Assembly (NCBI RefSeq): GCF_002563895.1
Contig: NZ_PDJB01000001.1
Coordinates: forward strand, 3,083,501 to 3,147,500
Direction of reading: 5' to 3'
Length of the DNA stretch: 64,000 nt
From: Pseudomonas lurida
GTDB lineage: Bacteria > Pseudomonadota > Gammaproteobacteria > Pseudomonadales > Pseudomonadaceae
Positions 26,931 through 35,810 of this stretch are shown here, one piece after another (the stretch's first letter is position 1; the number at the start of each line of letters is the position of its first letter). The translations under genes were made by a program, and so were the position numbers. The notes under the pieces were generated by a model, which worked only from the letters and a program-made list of their open reading frames with translations, was not told the DNA's origin and did not search any database.

Positions 26931-27757
26931 AGCTTCCGGTAGATCCGTTCCTGTTTGACCAACGCTTCGAATTGTTTCCCGTAGGCGGAGAAATCCAGCG
27001 TTTCCTTACTGCCCAGCACCAGGAAGCCGCGATGACACAGCGATTCATGGAACAAACCAAACGCCCTGTCTTGCAGCTTTTTATTGAAATAAATCAGGAC
27101 GTTGCGACAGGAAATTAATTGAGTTTCTGAGAATACACTATCGGTTGCCAGGCTGTGGTCGGCAAAGGTGACATTCTCACGCAGCGTTTTATCGAAGATC
27201 GCGTAATCGTATGCCGCAGTGTAGTAATCGGCAAATGAACGTTGGCCGCCGGCTTGCTGGTAATTGGCGGTGTAGGCCCGCACGTTCTCCAGGGAGAAAA
27301 TCCCCTGCTTGGCCTTGTCCAGTGACGCCGGGTTGATGTCAGTGGCGTAGATGATCGTACGCTCCAGCAGGCCTTCTTCGCGCAGCAGGATGGCCATGGA
27401 GTAGACCTCCTCGCCCGTACTGCAGCCCGCGATCCAGATCTTGATCGATGGGTAGGTCTTGAGCAGCGGTACCACTTCCTGGCGGATCGCCAGGAAGTGC
27501 GACGGGTCGCGAAACATCTCGCTCACCGGGATCGTCAGGAATTGCAGCAACTGCATGAACGCCGCTGGGTCATGCAGCACGCGCTCCTGCAGGGCGGATA
27601 TGGTCGCGCAATCGAACTGGCGCAGCGCATGGGCCACGCGGCGTTTCACCGACGCCCCGGAGTAATCCCGGAAGTCATAGCTGTACTTGAGGTAAATCGC
27701 CTCGATCAACAGGCGCAGCTCAATGTCGCTGCTTTTGTCCAAAAAACATTGCTCCAC
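26927..27757 (-). CDS. CheR-type protein-glutamate methyltransferase
   Basis: A 276-aa SAM-dependent methyltransferase. The N-terminal helical domain (DIELRLLIEAIYLKYSYDFR) is followed by SEMFRDP. The SAM-binding motif IWIAGCSTGEEVYSMAI, YATDINPASLDKAK and SCRNVLIYFNKKLQ are the usual CheR signatures. The frame opens with GTG at 27757 directly after the giant kinase stop. A TTG five codons later has GGAG at better spacing and would give MDKSSDIEL, so the exact start is uncertain. It is paired with the overlapping CheB-type gene, and the substrate is probably a signalling protein of this operon. Confidence 0.92.
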   Translation of the reverse strand: MEQCFLDKSSDIELRLLIEAIYLKYSYDFRDYSGASVKRRVAHALRQFDCATISALQERVLHDPAAFMQLLQFLTIPVSEMFRDPSHFLAIRQEVVPLLKTYPSIKIWIAGCSTGEEVYSMAILLREEGLLERTIIYATDINPASLDKAKQGIFSLENVRAYTANYQQAGGQRSFADYYTAAYDYAIFDKTLRENVTFADHSLATDSVFSETQLISCRNVLIYFNKKLQDRAFGLFHESLCHRGFLVLGSKETLDFSAYGKQFEALVKQERIYRKL

Positions 27758-30700
27758 TTAAATGCGTTCCATCTTCGGTAGCCATACGCGAATCAGTGAG
27801 AACAGACGATCCAGGTCAATCGGCTTGGCCAGGTAATCATTGGAACCCGCCGCGAGGCAGCGCTCCTGATCGTCCTTCATGGCCTTGGCCGTCACCGCGA
27901 TGATCGGCAGCTTTTTCCAGCGCGGGTCCTGGCGGATCAAGGCGGTGGCCTCGTAACCGTCCATTTCCGGCATCATCACGTCCATCAGCACCAGGTCGAT
28001 ATCGTCGACTTCATTGAGTTTGTCGATAGCTTCACGGCCGTTACGCCCGATGACCACTACCGCACCCTTGTGCTCCAGGGCGCTGGTCAGGGCGAAGATA
28101 TTACGCACATCGTCGTCGACCAGCAGGATCTTGCGCCCCTCGAAGACCTTGTCGCGGCTGCGCGCGGTCTTGAGCATCTTCTGGCGGTCATGGGACAGCT
28201 GGGATTCGACTTTGTGCAGAAAGAGTGTGACCTCATCCAGCAAGCGCTCCGGCGAGCGGGCGCCCTTGATGATGATAGAGCGCGAATACTTGCGCAGCTC
28301 GGCCTCTTCATCGCGGGTCAGGTTGCGACCGGTGTAGACGATAACGGGCGGGAACGAGCAGATATCCTCGGTGGCCATGCGCTTGAGCAGTTCGTTGCCG
28401 AGCATGTCCGGCAGCTTGAGGTCGATGATCATGCAGTCGTAGATATTGGTCCGCAGCAAGTCCAGGGCGGCCTGGGCGAAACCGACGTCGGTGATCTCGA
28501 TGTCATCGTCGCCGATCAGGCGGGCAATGCTGTCGCGCTGCAGGTCGTCGTCCTCTACCAGCAGCACACGCTTGACCTTCTGGGTCAGCTTGGCTTCCAG
28601 GCGGGCAAACACGTCCTTGAGCTCTTCGCGGGTGGTGGGCTTGACCGCATAGCCGATGGCGCCCATGTGCATGGCGGCTTCGACACGGTCTTCCACAGAG
28701 ATTACATGCACCGGGATATGGCGCGTGTTGGCGTGCTCTTTGAGGCGCTGCAGCACGGTCAGCCCGGAATGGTCCGGCAGGCGCATGTCCAGCAGGATCG
28801 CATCGGGCACGTATTCCTCGGCCAGGCTGTAGCCTTCGTCTGCGCCGTGCGCCACGAGGCAGTGATAGCCCAGCTCATGGGCCAGGTCGAACAGGATACG
28901 GGCGAAGTTCGGCTCGTCCTCCACCACCAGGATGCAGCGTGTGGTGAACGGCGCCTTGTCGCGGTCGTCGGCAAAGCGCGGGATCTGGCTGGTATCGGCC
29001 ACCGGCAGCGGCGATACCTTGACAGGCACCGGCGCGGGCGCCACGGCGACCTGGCGTGGCTGTTCGACCGGAACGGCGTTTTCTTCACGCTCGACATACT
29101 GTTCCGGCAGTACCAGGGTGAAGACACTGCCCTTGCCGGGCTCACTGCTCACGCTGATGTAGCCGCCCAGCAGGGTCGCCAGGTCACGGGAGATCGACAG
29201 GCCCAGGCCCGTGCCGCCATACCGGCGATTGGTGGTGCCGTCGGCCTGGCGGAAGGCTTCGAAGATGCTTTCCTGCTGGTCCGGGGCAATGCCGATGCCG
29301 GAGTCGCGAACCGTGAAGGCAATACCCTCCCCTGGCGCACGGGACACGCTAAGGCTGACGTCGCCCTGTTCGGTGAACTTGACCGCGTTGGACAGGAGAT
29401 TCTTGAGAATCTGTTCCAGGCGCTGGCGGTCGGTAAACAGCATGGTCGGCGAACCTTCCTGGACTTCCACGTGGAAGCCCAGCTTGCGATCGGCCGCCAA
29501 CGGCTCGAACATCCCGCGCAGGCCGTCCACCAGGCGCGCCACACTGGAGTTCTCCGGGCGCACTTCGAGCTTGCCGGCCTCCACCTTGGAGATGTCGAGG
29601 ATGTCATTGATCAGGTTGAGCAGGTCATTGCCGGCGGAATAGATCGACTCGGCAAACTTGACCTGTTCGGCGCTGAGGTTTTCCTGGGGGTTCTCAGCCA
29701 GCAACTTGGCCAGGATCAGCGAGCTGTTGAGCGGCGTGCGCAGCTCGTGGGACATATTGGCGAGGAATTCGGACTTGTACTTGCTGGAGCGCTGCAGTTC
29801 TTCGGCGCGATCCTCCAGCTCGATCTGAGCCTGGTTGAGCTCGATGTTCTTGCGGTCCATGGCGTCGCGTTGCTCGGCCAGTGTCTGCGTCTGCTCGGCC
29901 AGCTGTTCGTTGGTCTGCTCCAGCTCGGCTTGCTGGGTTTCCAGGTGAGCCTGGGATTCCTTGAGGATACGCGACTGCTCTTCCAGCTCTTCGTTGGCGG
30001 TCTTGAGCTCTTCCTGCTGCACTTGCAGCTCTTCGTTGAGCTGCTGGGTTTCGGCCAGCACTTCCTGCAGGCGCTGGCGATAGCGGGCCGCCTCGATGGA
30101 GGTGCCGATATTGCCTGCGATGAGCTCCAGCAGCTCTTCGTCGCGCTCCTGCAGCGGACGCAGGAAGCCCAGTTCGAGCACGCCATTGACGCGATCATCA
30201 TCGCTGGTGGGCATGACCAGCACGCTGCGGGTATGCCCTTCACCCAGGCCGGAGCTGACCCTGAAGTAGTCCACCGGCACATCGTCCAGGCGAATCAGGC
30301 GATCCAGCTGGGCCGCCTGGCCGACAATGCCTTCGTCACTGTAGATCGCTTGTTCCAGCTGTTCCTGCTCGCGGGAGAAGCCGTAGGTGGCCACGCGCCG
30401 CAGGCCGCCGTGTTCTTCACGCACGTACAGCGCGGCAACGGCGGAGCCCATGTACTGGGCAAAGAATTGCAGGATATTGCGCCCGAGCATGTTCAGGCTG
30501 AGTTGACCGAGTACCTGTTCAGCCAGTTCGGTCTGGCCGTTGCGCAGCCAGGCTTGTTGTTCCAATCGGCCTGCAATCTTCTGTTGCGACGCGAGGTTTG
30601 CGCTGTAACTCTCTGATAACGCAACTAAATTCCTACGACCGATATACGCCAGGAAACCACTCAGGCCTAGCACGAAGACCAGGTACAGGGTGACGCTGAC

Positions 30701-31255
30701 CACGGTGGTGCGGGTGACTTCCTGGTTGCGGGTGATGCGGAATTGCTGCTCCATCGCCACCGCGTCGTCGTATTCCTTGCGGATCTCGTCGGTCAGGCGC
30801 TTGCCGCGGCCGGCCTTGACCGCACTGCGGTAATCGCCGCTGGTGCGCTGCATATCAATCATCGACTGGGCGTAGTTGTTCCACTCGACTTGCAGGGCTT
30901 CCAAGCGCTTGAGGCGATCCACCTGCTGCGGGTTGTCCGCTACCAGTTCCTGCAGGTTGCGCAGGTCGGCAATGATCCGTGGCTTGGCCACTTCGTAAGG
31001 ATCGAGGAAATGCTCGTCGCCGGTGATCAGGAACCCACGCATGCCGGTTTCCAGGTCGACGGTCAGCTTGGACGACTCATTGAGGTTGTTGATAACCCGA
31101 TCGGTGTGCTCCACCCATTGAATGACCGACAACAGATAAGTGATCAAGACGACGAAAAACACAGCACTGAGCACGCCCACACCCAGGGGCAATGCCACGT
31201 TTCTGCTCAGCAGGTTACGAAAGCTGTTTTCATCGACGGACGACGCGGGAGTCAT
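27758..31255 (-). CDS. Giant hybrid sensor kinase (CHASE3-GAF-coiled coil-HisKA-HATPase-three receivers)
   Basis: An 1165-aa inner-membrane protein. The first helix (VGVLSAVFFVVLITYLL) and a second near 185-205 (VSVTLYLVFVLGLSGFLAYI) bracket a periplasmic CHASE3-like domain (LETGMRGFLITGDEHFLDPY). A GAF-like domain and a long coiled coil rich in Gln and Glu follow. The phosphoacceptor motif is YKSEFLANMSHELRTPLNS, with ATPase motifs DSGIGIAPDQQESIF and GGTGLGLSISRDLATL. Three receivers end the protein (ILLDMRLPDHSG, MIIDLKLPDMLG, VLMDVMMPEMDG). The ATG at 31255 has AAGG seven bases upstream and is preferred over one two codons earlier. It heads the operon with cheR, cheB, REC-kinase and receiver; the Glu-rich coiled coil is the obvious candidate for CheR/CheB modification. 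Confidence 0.92.
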   Translation of the reverse strand: MTPASSVDENSFRNLLSRNVALPLGVGVLSAVFFVVLITYLLSVIQWVEHTDRVINNLNESSKLTVDLETGMRGFLITGDEHFLDPYEVAKPRIIADLRNLQELVADNPQQVDRLKRLEALQVEWNNYAQSMIDMQRTSGDYRSAVKAGRGKRLTDEIRKEYDDAVAMEQQFRITRNQEVTRTTVVSVTLYLVFVLGLSGFLAYIGRRNLVALSESYSANLASQQKIAGRLEQQAWLRNGQTELAEQVLGQLSLNMLGRNILQFFAQYMGSAVAALYVREEHGGLRRVATYGFSREQEQLEQAIYSDEGIVGQAAQLDRLIRLDDVPVDYFRVSSGLGEGHTRSVLVMPTSDDDRVNGVLELGFLRPLQERDEELLELIAGNIGTSIEAARYRQRLQEVLAETQQLNEELQVQQEELKTANEELEEQSRILKESQAHLETQQAELEQTNEQLAEQTQTLAEQRDAMDRKNIELNQAQIELEDRAEELQRSSKYKSEFLANMSHELRTPLNSSLILAKLLAENPQENLSAEQVKFAESIYSAGNDLLNLINDILDISKVEAGKLEVRPENSSVARLVDGLRGMFEPLAADRKLGFHVEVQEGSPTMLFTDRQRLEQILKNLLSNAVKFTEQGDVSLSVSRAPGEGIAFTVRDSGIGIAPDQQESIFEAFRQADGTTNRRYGGTGLGLSISRDLATLLGGYISVSSEPGKGSVFTLVLPEQYVEREENAVPVEQPRQVAVAPAPVPVKVSPLPVADTSQIPRFADDRDKAPFTTRCILVVEDEPNFARILFDLAHELGYHCLVAHGADEGYSLAEEYVPDAILLDMRLPDHSGLTVLQRLKEHANTRHIPVHVISVEDRVEAAMHMGAIGYAVKPTTREELKDVFARLEAKLTQKVKRVLLVEDDDLQRDSIARLIGDDDIEITDVGFAQAALDLLRTNIYDCMIIDLKLPDMLGNELLKRMATEDICSFPPVIVYTGRNLTRDEEAELRKYSRSIIIKGARSPERLLDEVTLFLHKVESQLSHDRQKMLKTARSRDKVFEGRKILLVDDDVRNIFALTSALEHKGAVVVIGRNGREAIDKLNEVDDIDLVLMDVMMPEMDGYEATALIRQDPRWKKLPIIAVTAKAMKDDQERCLAAGSNDYLAKPIDLDRLFSLIRVWLPKMERI

Positions 31256-31532
31256 GGGCATGCCTTGGCCAAAGGTGGAAAAACCGGGAGTTTGCCCCAA
31301 AGTCGCGCGCAAACGCTATTTTTCTCTAACTCAAAGCCATTACGTCCTTGCTCGGCAGGCGAGAATTCTGCGGTGAACGCCCGCTTTTCGTCCTGCCGCT
31401 GATTTGACTTCTTACATACCCGGGCATTTGGCACAGGAACCCCTCGACCTTTTTGGCTCACCCAAAGACGTGCAGGGGAACAGGGAACCTCCTCTGGAAA
31501 AGCACCTATGTCATTCACGAAGGTACCCTTCT

Positions 31533-33227
31533 ATGCTCAATCACGTCTCTTCTACCCCGCCACAGCCGACACCCATGGTTCCGGCATTGCTGCCCCGCGA
31601 TCCGACCCCTGCAGGCTCAACGGTATCGATCCACACTGAGCGCGCGCCTGCCTTACCCCTCACCCGCACGCCCACTGTCCCCGTCACACTGGGGCAACGG
31701 GGGCTGAAGGCTGCGCTGGGCGACCGCCAGAACTGGCAAACCCTGGCGCAAAAACTCAAGGAAATCGTGAGCCGACCCGGGATCACTGACGCTGCGCCGG
31801 CGATACTGAAGGCATTGAGCAGTACGCCCATGGATTTGCACCCTGAGTCGTCTTACCCGATCGATAACGGTACGGCCGTGACGCTGAGGCACTTTATCGA
31901 GGCCCACGGCTTGCGCGTGCCGAGCAACCTGTTCGAACTGACCGCCCTTGGGGATGCTGCGACCGTGCGCGCCTTGCCTCACCCCTTCGGCAACTTCGGC
32001 GGCGCGTTGTCCTGGCCCATCCCCCTGGATGAGGACGCCCAGTCGGGGTTGCTCAGGCGAGCCGCCCGCCTTGTCCGCGAGCACGATGATGCGCCGCAGA
32101 GTGGCCAACCGGAGGGCGTACTGGATTTTCTGCGTCGTGACCTGCCACTCACCGGGGAGACCGTGCCGGACCCCGCCAAAACGCTGGAAACGCTTGTCAC
32201 ATCAAGCCGCGGACAGGCATTGGGGACCCAACTTCAAACTGACTTCAACGCAATTTGCACGGGGTGGAGCGCCAGCGACTACGCCCTGGCGGCCATCCAC
32301 CTGAGCCTGGACCCCGCCAGCATCAAGGCATCGCGCCGCAATACCGTGGCGGGTTTTGACCTGGGGCAGCCTCAGCACTGGGGGAAACCCGCTTCGGCGG
32401 TACTCCAGGGGCTGGCCGCACACTTGGTCGCCACCGGCAAGGCAAGCGCTGAAATGGCCCACGTGGGTGCGTACCTGTTACTGATGAGGCGCGCGCCCGA
32501 GTATCTGATCAAGGACATTCCCCCCAGTGTCACGTACGGCAGCCCGGCCTGGGTCAGTCTCTCCATTGCCGCGGCTACTCAGGAAGCCCGTTCACCCGGG
32601 ACAGTGGCGAACATGACATTTGCCCAGGTCATGCTCAACGCCGAAGCGACCGCGCTGGCCAACCCGCAGGCCACGGCATTGGCGCAGACATCGGCGCTGC
32701 TCGACTGGGGCGTCGCTCATGGCGTGTTTGCACGCAAGCCCGACAGTGCGTACACCCATGCCGAGGTGGAGCAGACAAGAGCGACGTTCAATCAACAACA
32801 AACCGATTGCAAAGAAGCATCTGCTTCGCTGGACAAGGACATCCCCACCCGCAAAGCGATCGCACTGGAAAAACTCAAGGAACGCTTCGGTGACCTGGGC
32901 GCGCTCTTTGAAGAGAAGCTCATATCCAGCGAAGGCGGAGGCGGAACCGGCCAGCAGACCAAGCTGACAGGCAAGCACTCACTGCTGGATATCGCGATGA
33001 TGGACCTGGATGATCCCGCACCGTTTTACTCGGCTGACAGCCGAGTCCCCTTGGCAGCGTTGAACGCCAACCCTCGGTTTGGTGTAAGGCAGGTATTTGA
33101 TCAGCAATTCGACGCGGCTATCCAGGACCGAAAGACCGCCACAAGCGTCTCGATCAAGCACCTGATCGCGCAGCTTCCACTGGAAGATCGCAACAACCTT
33201 GAATATGGAGAGATCAGTTTCTATTAG
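31533..33227 (+). CDS. Toxin-like protein, N-terminal open segment up to the TAG
   Basis: This 564-residue segment would be translated if the amber stop is obeyed. It corresponds to the central helical region of the intact paralog and lacks both the hydrophobic stretch and the protease triad. On its own it should have no protease activity. The ATG at 31533 is preferred over an upstream TTG at 31404, which lacks a ribosome site and precedes non-homologous residues. Confidence 0.6.
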   Translation: MLNHVSSTPPQPTPMVPALLPRDPTPAGSTVSIHTERAPALPLTRTPTVPVTLGQRGLKAALGDRQNWQTLAQKLKEIVSRPGITDAAPAILKALSSTPMDLHPESSYPIDNGTAVTLRHFIEAHGLRVPSNLFELTALGDAATVRALPHPFGNFGGALSWPIPLDEDAQSGLLRRAARLVREHDDAPQSGQPEGVLDFLRRDLPLTGETVPDPAKTLETLVTSSRGQALGTQLQTDFNAICTGWSASDYALAAIHLSLDPASIKASRRNTVAGFDLGQPQHWGKPASAVLQGLAAHLVATGKASAEMAHVGAYLLLMRRAPEYLIKDIPPSVTYGSPAWVSLSIAAATQEARSPGTVANMTFAQVMLNAEATALANPQATALAQTSALLDWGVAHGVFARKPDSAYTHAEVEQTRATFNQQQTDCKEASASLDKDIPTRKAIALEKLKERFGDLGALFEEKLISSEGGGGTGQQTKLTGKHSLLDIAMMDLDDPAPFYSADSRVPLAALNANPRFGVRQVFDQQFDAAIQDRKTATSVSIKHLIAQLPLEDRNNLEYGEISFY

Positions 33228-33290
33228 GACACCTCTCACACCCTGGGGCGTGACTTCACCTCCAAATACCCGGATCCCAATAGCCAGGAC

Positions 33291-35141
33291 TTGCTGGTGA
33301 AAACCACGCGCGCCGGCGTGACCACCGCGTACGAAATCAGCTTGGCCAGGGGCGAGATCAAATCCATCCCTCTGCATCGTGTGGAATTAAGCAGCACCCG
33401 GGAAGCCAACAAAGTCTACGAGACCAAACTGTTCACACCTGCCGGCAGTGAGCCCCACCACCGCCGCGAGACAACGCCCCTCGGCGCATTGCCGCCAGCG
33501 AGCTTCCGCTCGGACCGATCCCACAACATTGCGGATGCGTACATCAAGCACCTGGATTTCGACAACCCGAATATAAAGTCGTACGCCAGAGGCCAAACCA
33601 CACGGGACGAGCAGGCGGCAAGAGCGCTGCCCGTTGAGCAGTTTTTCCTGAACCTGGTGCCTTTCAGGTCAGCCATTGTCAACTTCCAAAAAGGCAACTA
33701 CGGCGAGGGGGCGTTGGACCTTTCACTGGATATCTTTGGTTTTCTCACGGCGGGTGCCTCTACGGCAGGAAAACTGATCAAGTTGGGCGGCTCCGCCCTC
33801 TCCACAGGTGGCAAGGTGCTACGGGCCACCCGATTGATTGGTGCTGCGGCCATTGGCACGCTCAACCCTTTGGCCGGAGTGGGCGATGCGGCGGTGGGAA
33901 CCGTCGGCGCGCTGGGCAGAGGCGGTCGGTATCTGCTGTCCAAAGGCACCGAGGCCGTCAACCTGCTCAAGGGGGCTTCCGGAAACTACAACCTGTTGAA
34001 AGCCGCCAGCAACGACAATGTGGTCGTCGCAACGGGGATGCTGAACGTTGCCCCGCGCGCTGTCGAAGGGGCCGCCGTGCTGAAGAACGGCCAATGGTAT
34101 GCGTTTGATGTCGACAGGATGTGCGCTTACGGCGGACCGCTTCGGGGGTTCACGCCAGCAACCGTGGCGACCAAGGGCCAGATCAATCAGAGCTTTATAG
34201 ACTGGCTCTACCGGCGACTCGCAGGCGATGAAGTGCCCACGACGGCGTCGCCGACCGTATTGGGCCAATATGTGCCCAAGGCATTCGAAGCAGCCCTGGA
34301 GACTGCCAGGCGCCCCAATAACCTCAAGGACTTCGAGTTTGGCTATGCCCATGGTCATCCGGAGAAAGTGCCTGGTTATTCATCGAGCATGAACATGCTT
34401 GAACTCCAGACGCTGGCTTCTCAACGCTTTTTGGGGCCTGAAGACGTAGGCACCCTGGCCAAGCAAATCGAACGCCAGAAAGTGAAACTGACCCAGGACG
34501 GTTTCATGCTGTTCCAGCGCGATATCCAGGCCGCTGGCGGCACCGTGACGCCAATGCCTCAAGAGCTGTACCTCAGCCAGGTCCGGCTTGCTTCAGAAGG
34601 CGAATGCGCGGGTATCGCCAATACCCTTGCGCTGGCACTCAGGTCCGGCGATGAAAATACCTATCTGGGGAATATGTTCAAGGCTGCCGCCGCCTCTCAA
34701 GCACCGGGTGCCAAGCAGTTCATCGACAACCTTCATGATTTTCACCAGGCGGTCAATGGCTTCGAAACGTTCCATATGGGGAAGCCGGTCAGGCAAATCC
34801 CCTATCAGGAGATAGCCGCTGAACTCAGCCATGCCGCACCGCCCAAGACCCTTAGGATCGCCACGCGAGACCACGCACTGCTCGCGGGTGTGATGACGCG
34901 GGACAACAAGCCGGTGTGGTTCTACTTTGACCCGAACTTCGGGCTGGCCAAGTTCGACTCGGCCGACGCGATGAAGAATGGCCTTGAGCGAACCCTGAAC
35001 CGGGGAACCAGCCCGTTCCAGCATCGGGCCCTGGGTGAACACCCGGCATCCCCGGAGTACAGGGTGAGTGATTTTGACGCCAGCGACGTGAGTACCTATC
35101 ACCTTCCTGCCGTCAGGCGCATGGCGTCGGTGCCATTATGA
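33291..35141 (+). CDS. Toxin-like protein, C-terminal segment with hydrophobic region and C58-like triad
   Basis: The segment after the TAG stays in the same frame as the upstream part and carries the Ala/Gly-rich hydrophobic region followed by the full Cys/His/Asp protease signature. The first possible starts are TTG 33291 and GTG 33297. Neither has a ribosome site at normal spacing (an AGGA touches the TTG), so independent expression is doubtful. The catalytic residues are conserved, which argues that the interruption is recent or bypassed. Confidence 0.5.
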   Translation: MLVKTTRAGVTTAYEISLARGEIKSIPLHRVELSSTREANKVYETKLFTPAGSEPHHRRETTPLGALPPASFRSDRSHNIADAYIKHLDFDNPNIKSYARGQTTRDEQAARALPVEQFFLNLVPFRSAIVNFQKGNYGEGALDLSLDIFGFLTAGASTAGKLIKLGGSALSTGGKVLRATRLIGAAAIGTLNPLAGVGDAAVGTVGALGRGGRYLLSKGTEAVNLLKGASGNYNLLKAASNDNVVVATGMLNVAPRAVEGAAVLKNGQWYAFDVDRMCAYGGPLRGFTPATVATKGQINQSFIDWLYRRLAGDEVPTTASPTVLGQYVPKAFEAALETARRPNNLKDFEFGYAHGHPEKVPGYSSSMNMLELQTLASQRFLGPEDVGTLAKQIERQKVKLTQDGFMLFQRDIQAAGGTVTPMPQELYLSQVRLASEGECAGIANTLALALRSGDENTYLGNMFKAAAASQAPGAKQFIDNLHDFHQAVNGFETFHMGKPVRQIPYQEIAAELSHAAPPKTLRIATRDHALLAGVMTRDNKPVWFYFDPNFGLAKFDSADAMKNGLERTLNRGTSPFQHRALGEHPASPEYRVSDFDASDVSTYHLPAVRRMASVPL

Positions 35142-35290
35142 GTGATCGAACAACCTGACGGGACATTCGGCTCCATGAAGGTCACAATGCCAGCAATTAC
35201 TTTGGAACTTGCTGGCGTTGTCGCCACTCATTACTGAATTGTCTTTTGACCTTTCACGCTCAGCCCCCTTATCTTTCAGGAATGTTTACT

Positions 35291-35653
35291 ATGTCCACCA
35301 CCTCCACCATCCTTGTAGTCGAAGACGACGCCATCGTGCGCATGCTGATCGTCGATGTCTTGGAGGAGTTGGAATTCAACGTGCGCGAGGCTGCTGACGC
35401 TGAGGAAGCGCTGGCAGTGGTGAAAGACGCCGACACCGTCATCGACCTGATGATGACCGACGTCGGCCTGCCGGACATGGACGGCAAGCAACTGGCCACC
35501 AAGGTGCGTGAACTGCGCCCTGCCCTGCCTATCCTGTTCGCCAGCGGCTATGCAGAAAATATCAACGTACCCGCCGGCATGCAGGTGATCGCCAAGCCGT
35601 TCTCCATCGATCAGTTGCGCGACAAAGTCAAATCGATGCTGCCTGCGCTTTAA
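35291..35653 (+). CDS. Single-domain response regulator (receiver only)
   Basis: A 120-aa CheY-like receiver. It has the acidic pair VVEDDAIV, phosphoacceptor Asp57 (MMTDVGLPDMDG), ASGYAEN and Lys102 (IAKPFS). The pattern DVGLPDMDG is close to the C-terminal receiver of the hybrid kinase at 18075-19745 (DVGLPGMNG), suggesting a related phosphorelay. The ATG at 35291 has AGGA nine bases upstream; an ATG three codons earlier is directly abutted by the same AGGA and is less likely. A strong terminator follows. It stands alone on the far side of the broken toxin-like gene and may once have adjoined the giant kinase operon. Confidence 0.9.
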   Translation: MSTTSTILVVEDDAIVRMLIVDVLEELEFNVREAADAEEALAVVKDADTVIDLMMTDVGLPDMDGKQLATKVRELRPALPILFASGYAENINVPAGMQVIAKPFSIDQLRDKVKSMLPAL

Positions 35654-35671
35654 TCTTGGCAAGTCTCCAAG

Positions 35672-35697
35672 TGCCGCCTGCCTAGGCGGCATTTTTG
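35672..35697 (+). terminator. Rho-independent terminator after the receiver gene
   Basis: A seven-base perfect stem (TGCCGCC / GGCGGCA) with a six-base loop is followed directly by five T residues, 19 bases after the stop codon. Confidence 0.85.
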
Positions 35698-35810
35698 CGT
35701 AAAGCGTGTAGAGATTAACGTGACCTTGGGCCGATAAAATCGGAAACTCAGCGCTTTCACGCGCCGTTCAAACAGATTCTTCAAAACGCATTCAGGAAGG
35801 ACGCAACAAC

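Larger units (their letters stand above)
31533..35141 (+). pseudogene. Second giant toxin-like gene (C58-type protease), interrupted by one in-frame TAG
   Basis: One continuous frame of 1203 codons runs from ATG 31533 (AAGG upstream) to TGA at 35139-35141, except for TAG at 33225-33227. Both sides of the stop match the paralog at 19888-24630 without a frame change: GNFGGALSWPIPLDED and LPLEDRNNLEYGEISFY before it, and LVPFRSAIVNFQKGNYGEGA after it. The protease triad is complete and has the paralog's exact spacing: Cys1025 (EGECAGIAN), His1114 (RDHALLAGV), Asp1133 (FYFDPNFG), that is 89 then 19 residues. It lacks the paralog's N-terminal 210 residues and the second C-terminal Cys-His-Asn unit. 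A recent nonsense mutation is the simplest reading; sequencing error or readthrough are alternatives. Confidence 0.8.

Noticed and set aside
25138..27757. A chemotaxis operon
   Set aside because: CheR and CheB are present but there is no CheA, CheW or receptor, and CheB lacks its receiver.
28070..30616. An 848-codon open frame on the + strand opposite the giant kinase
   Set aside because: The minus-strand kinase has clear domains throughout. The + frame is a composition effect of high-GC codons opposite Gln/Glu/Leu-rich coiled coil and has no recognisable motif.
33291..33299. Independent translation start for the 3' half of the broken toxin-like gene
   Set aside because: TTG 33291 has an AGGA only one base away and GTG 33297 has none, so reinitiation is unlikely; the half is better seen as part of one interrupted gene.
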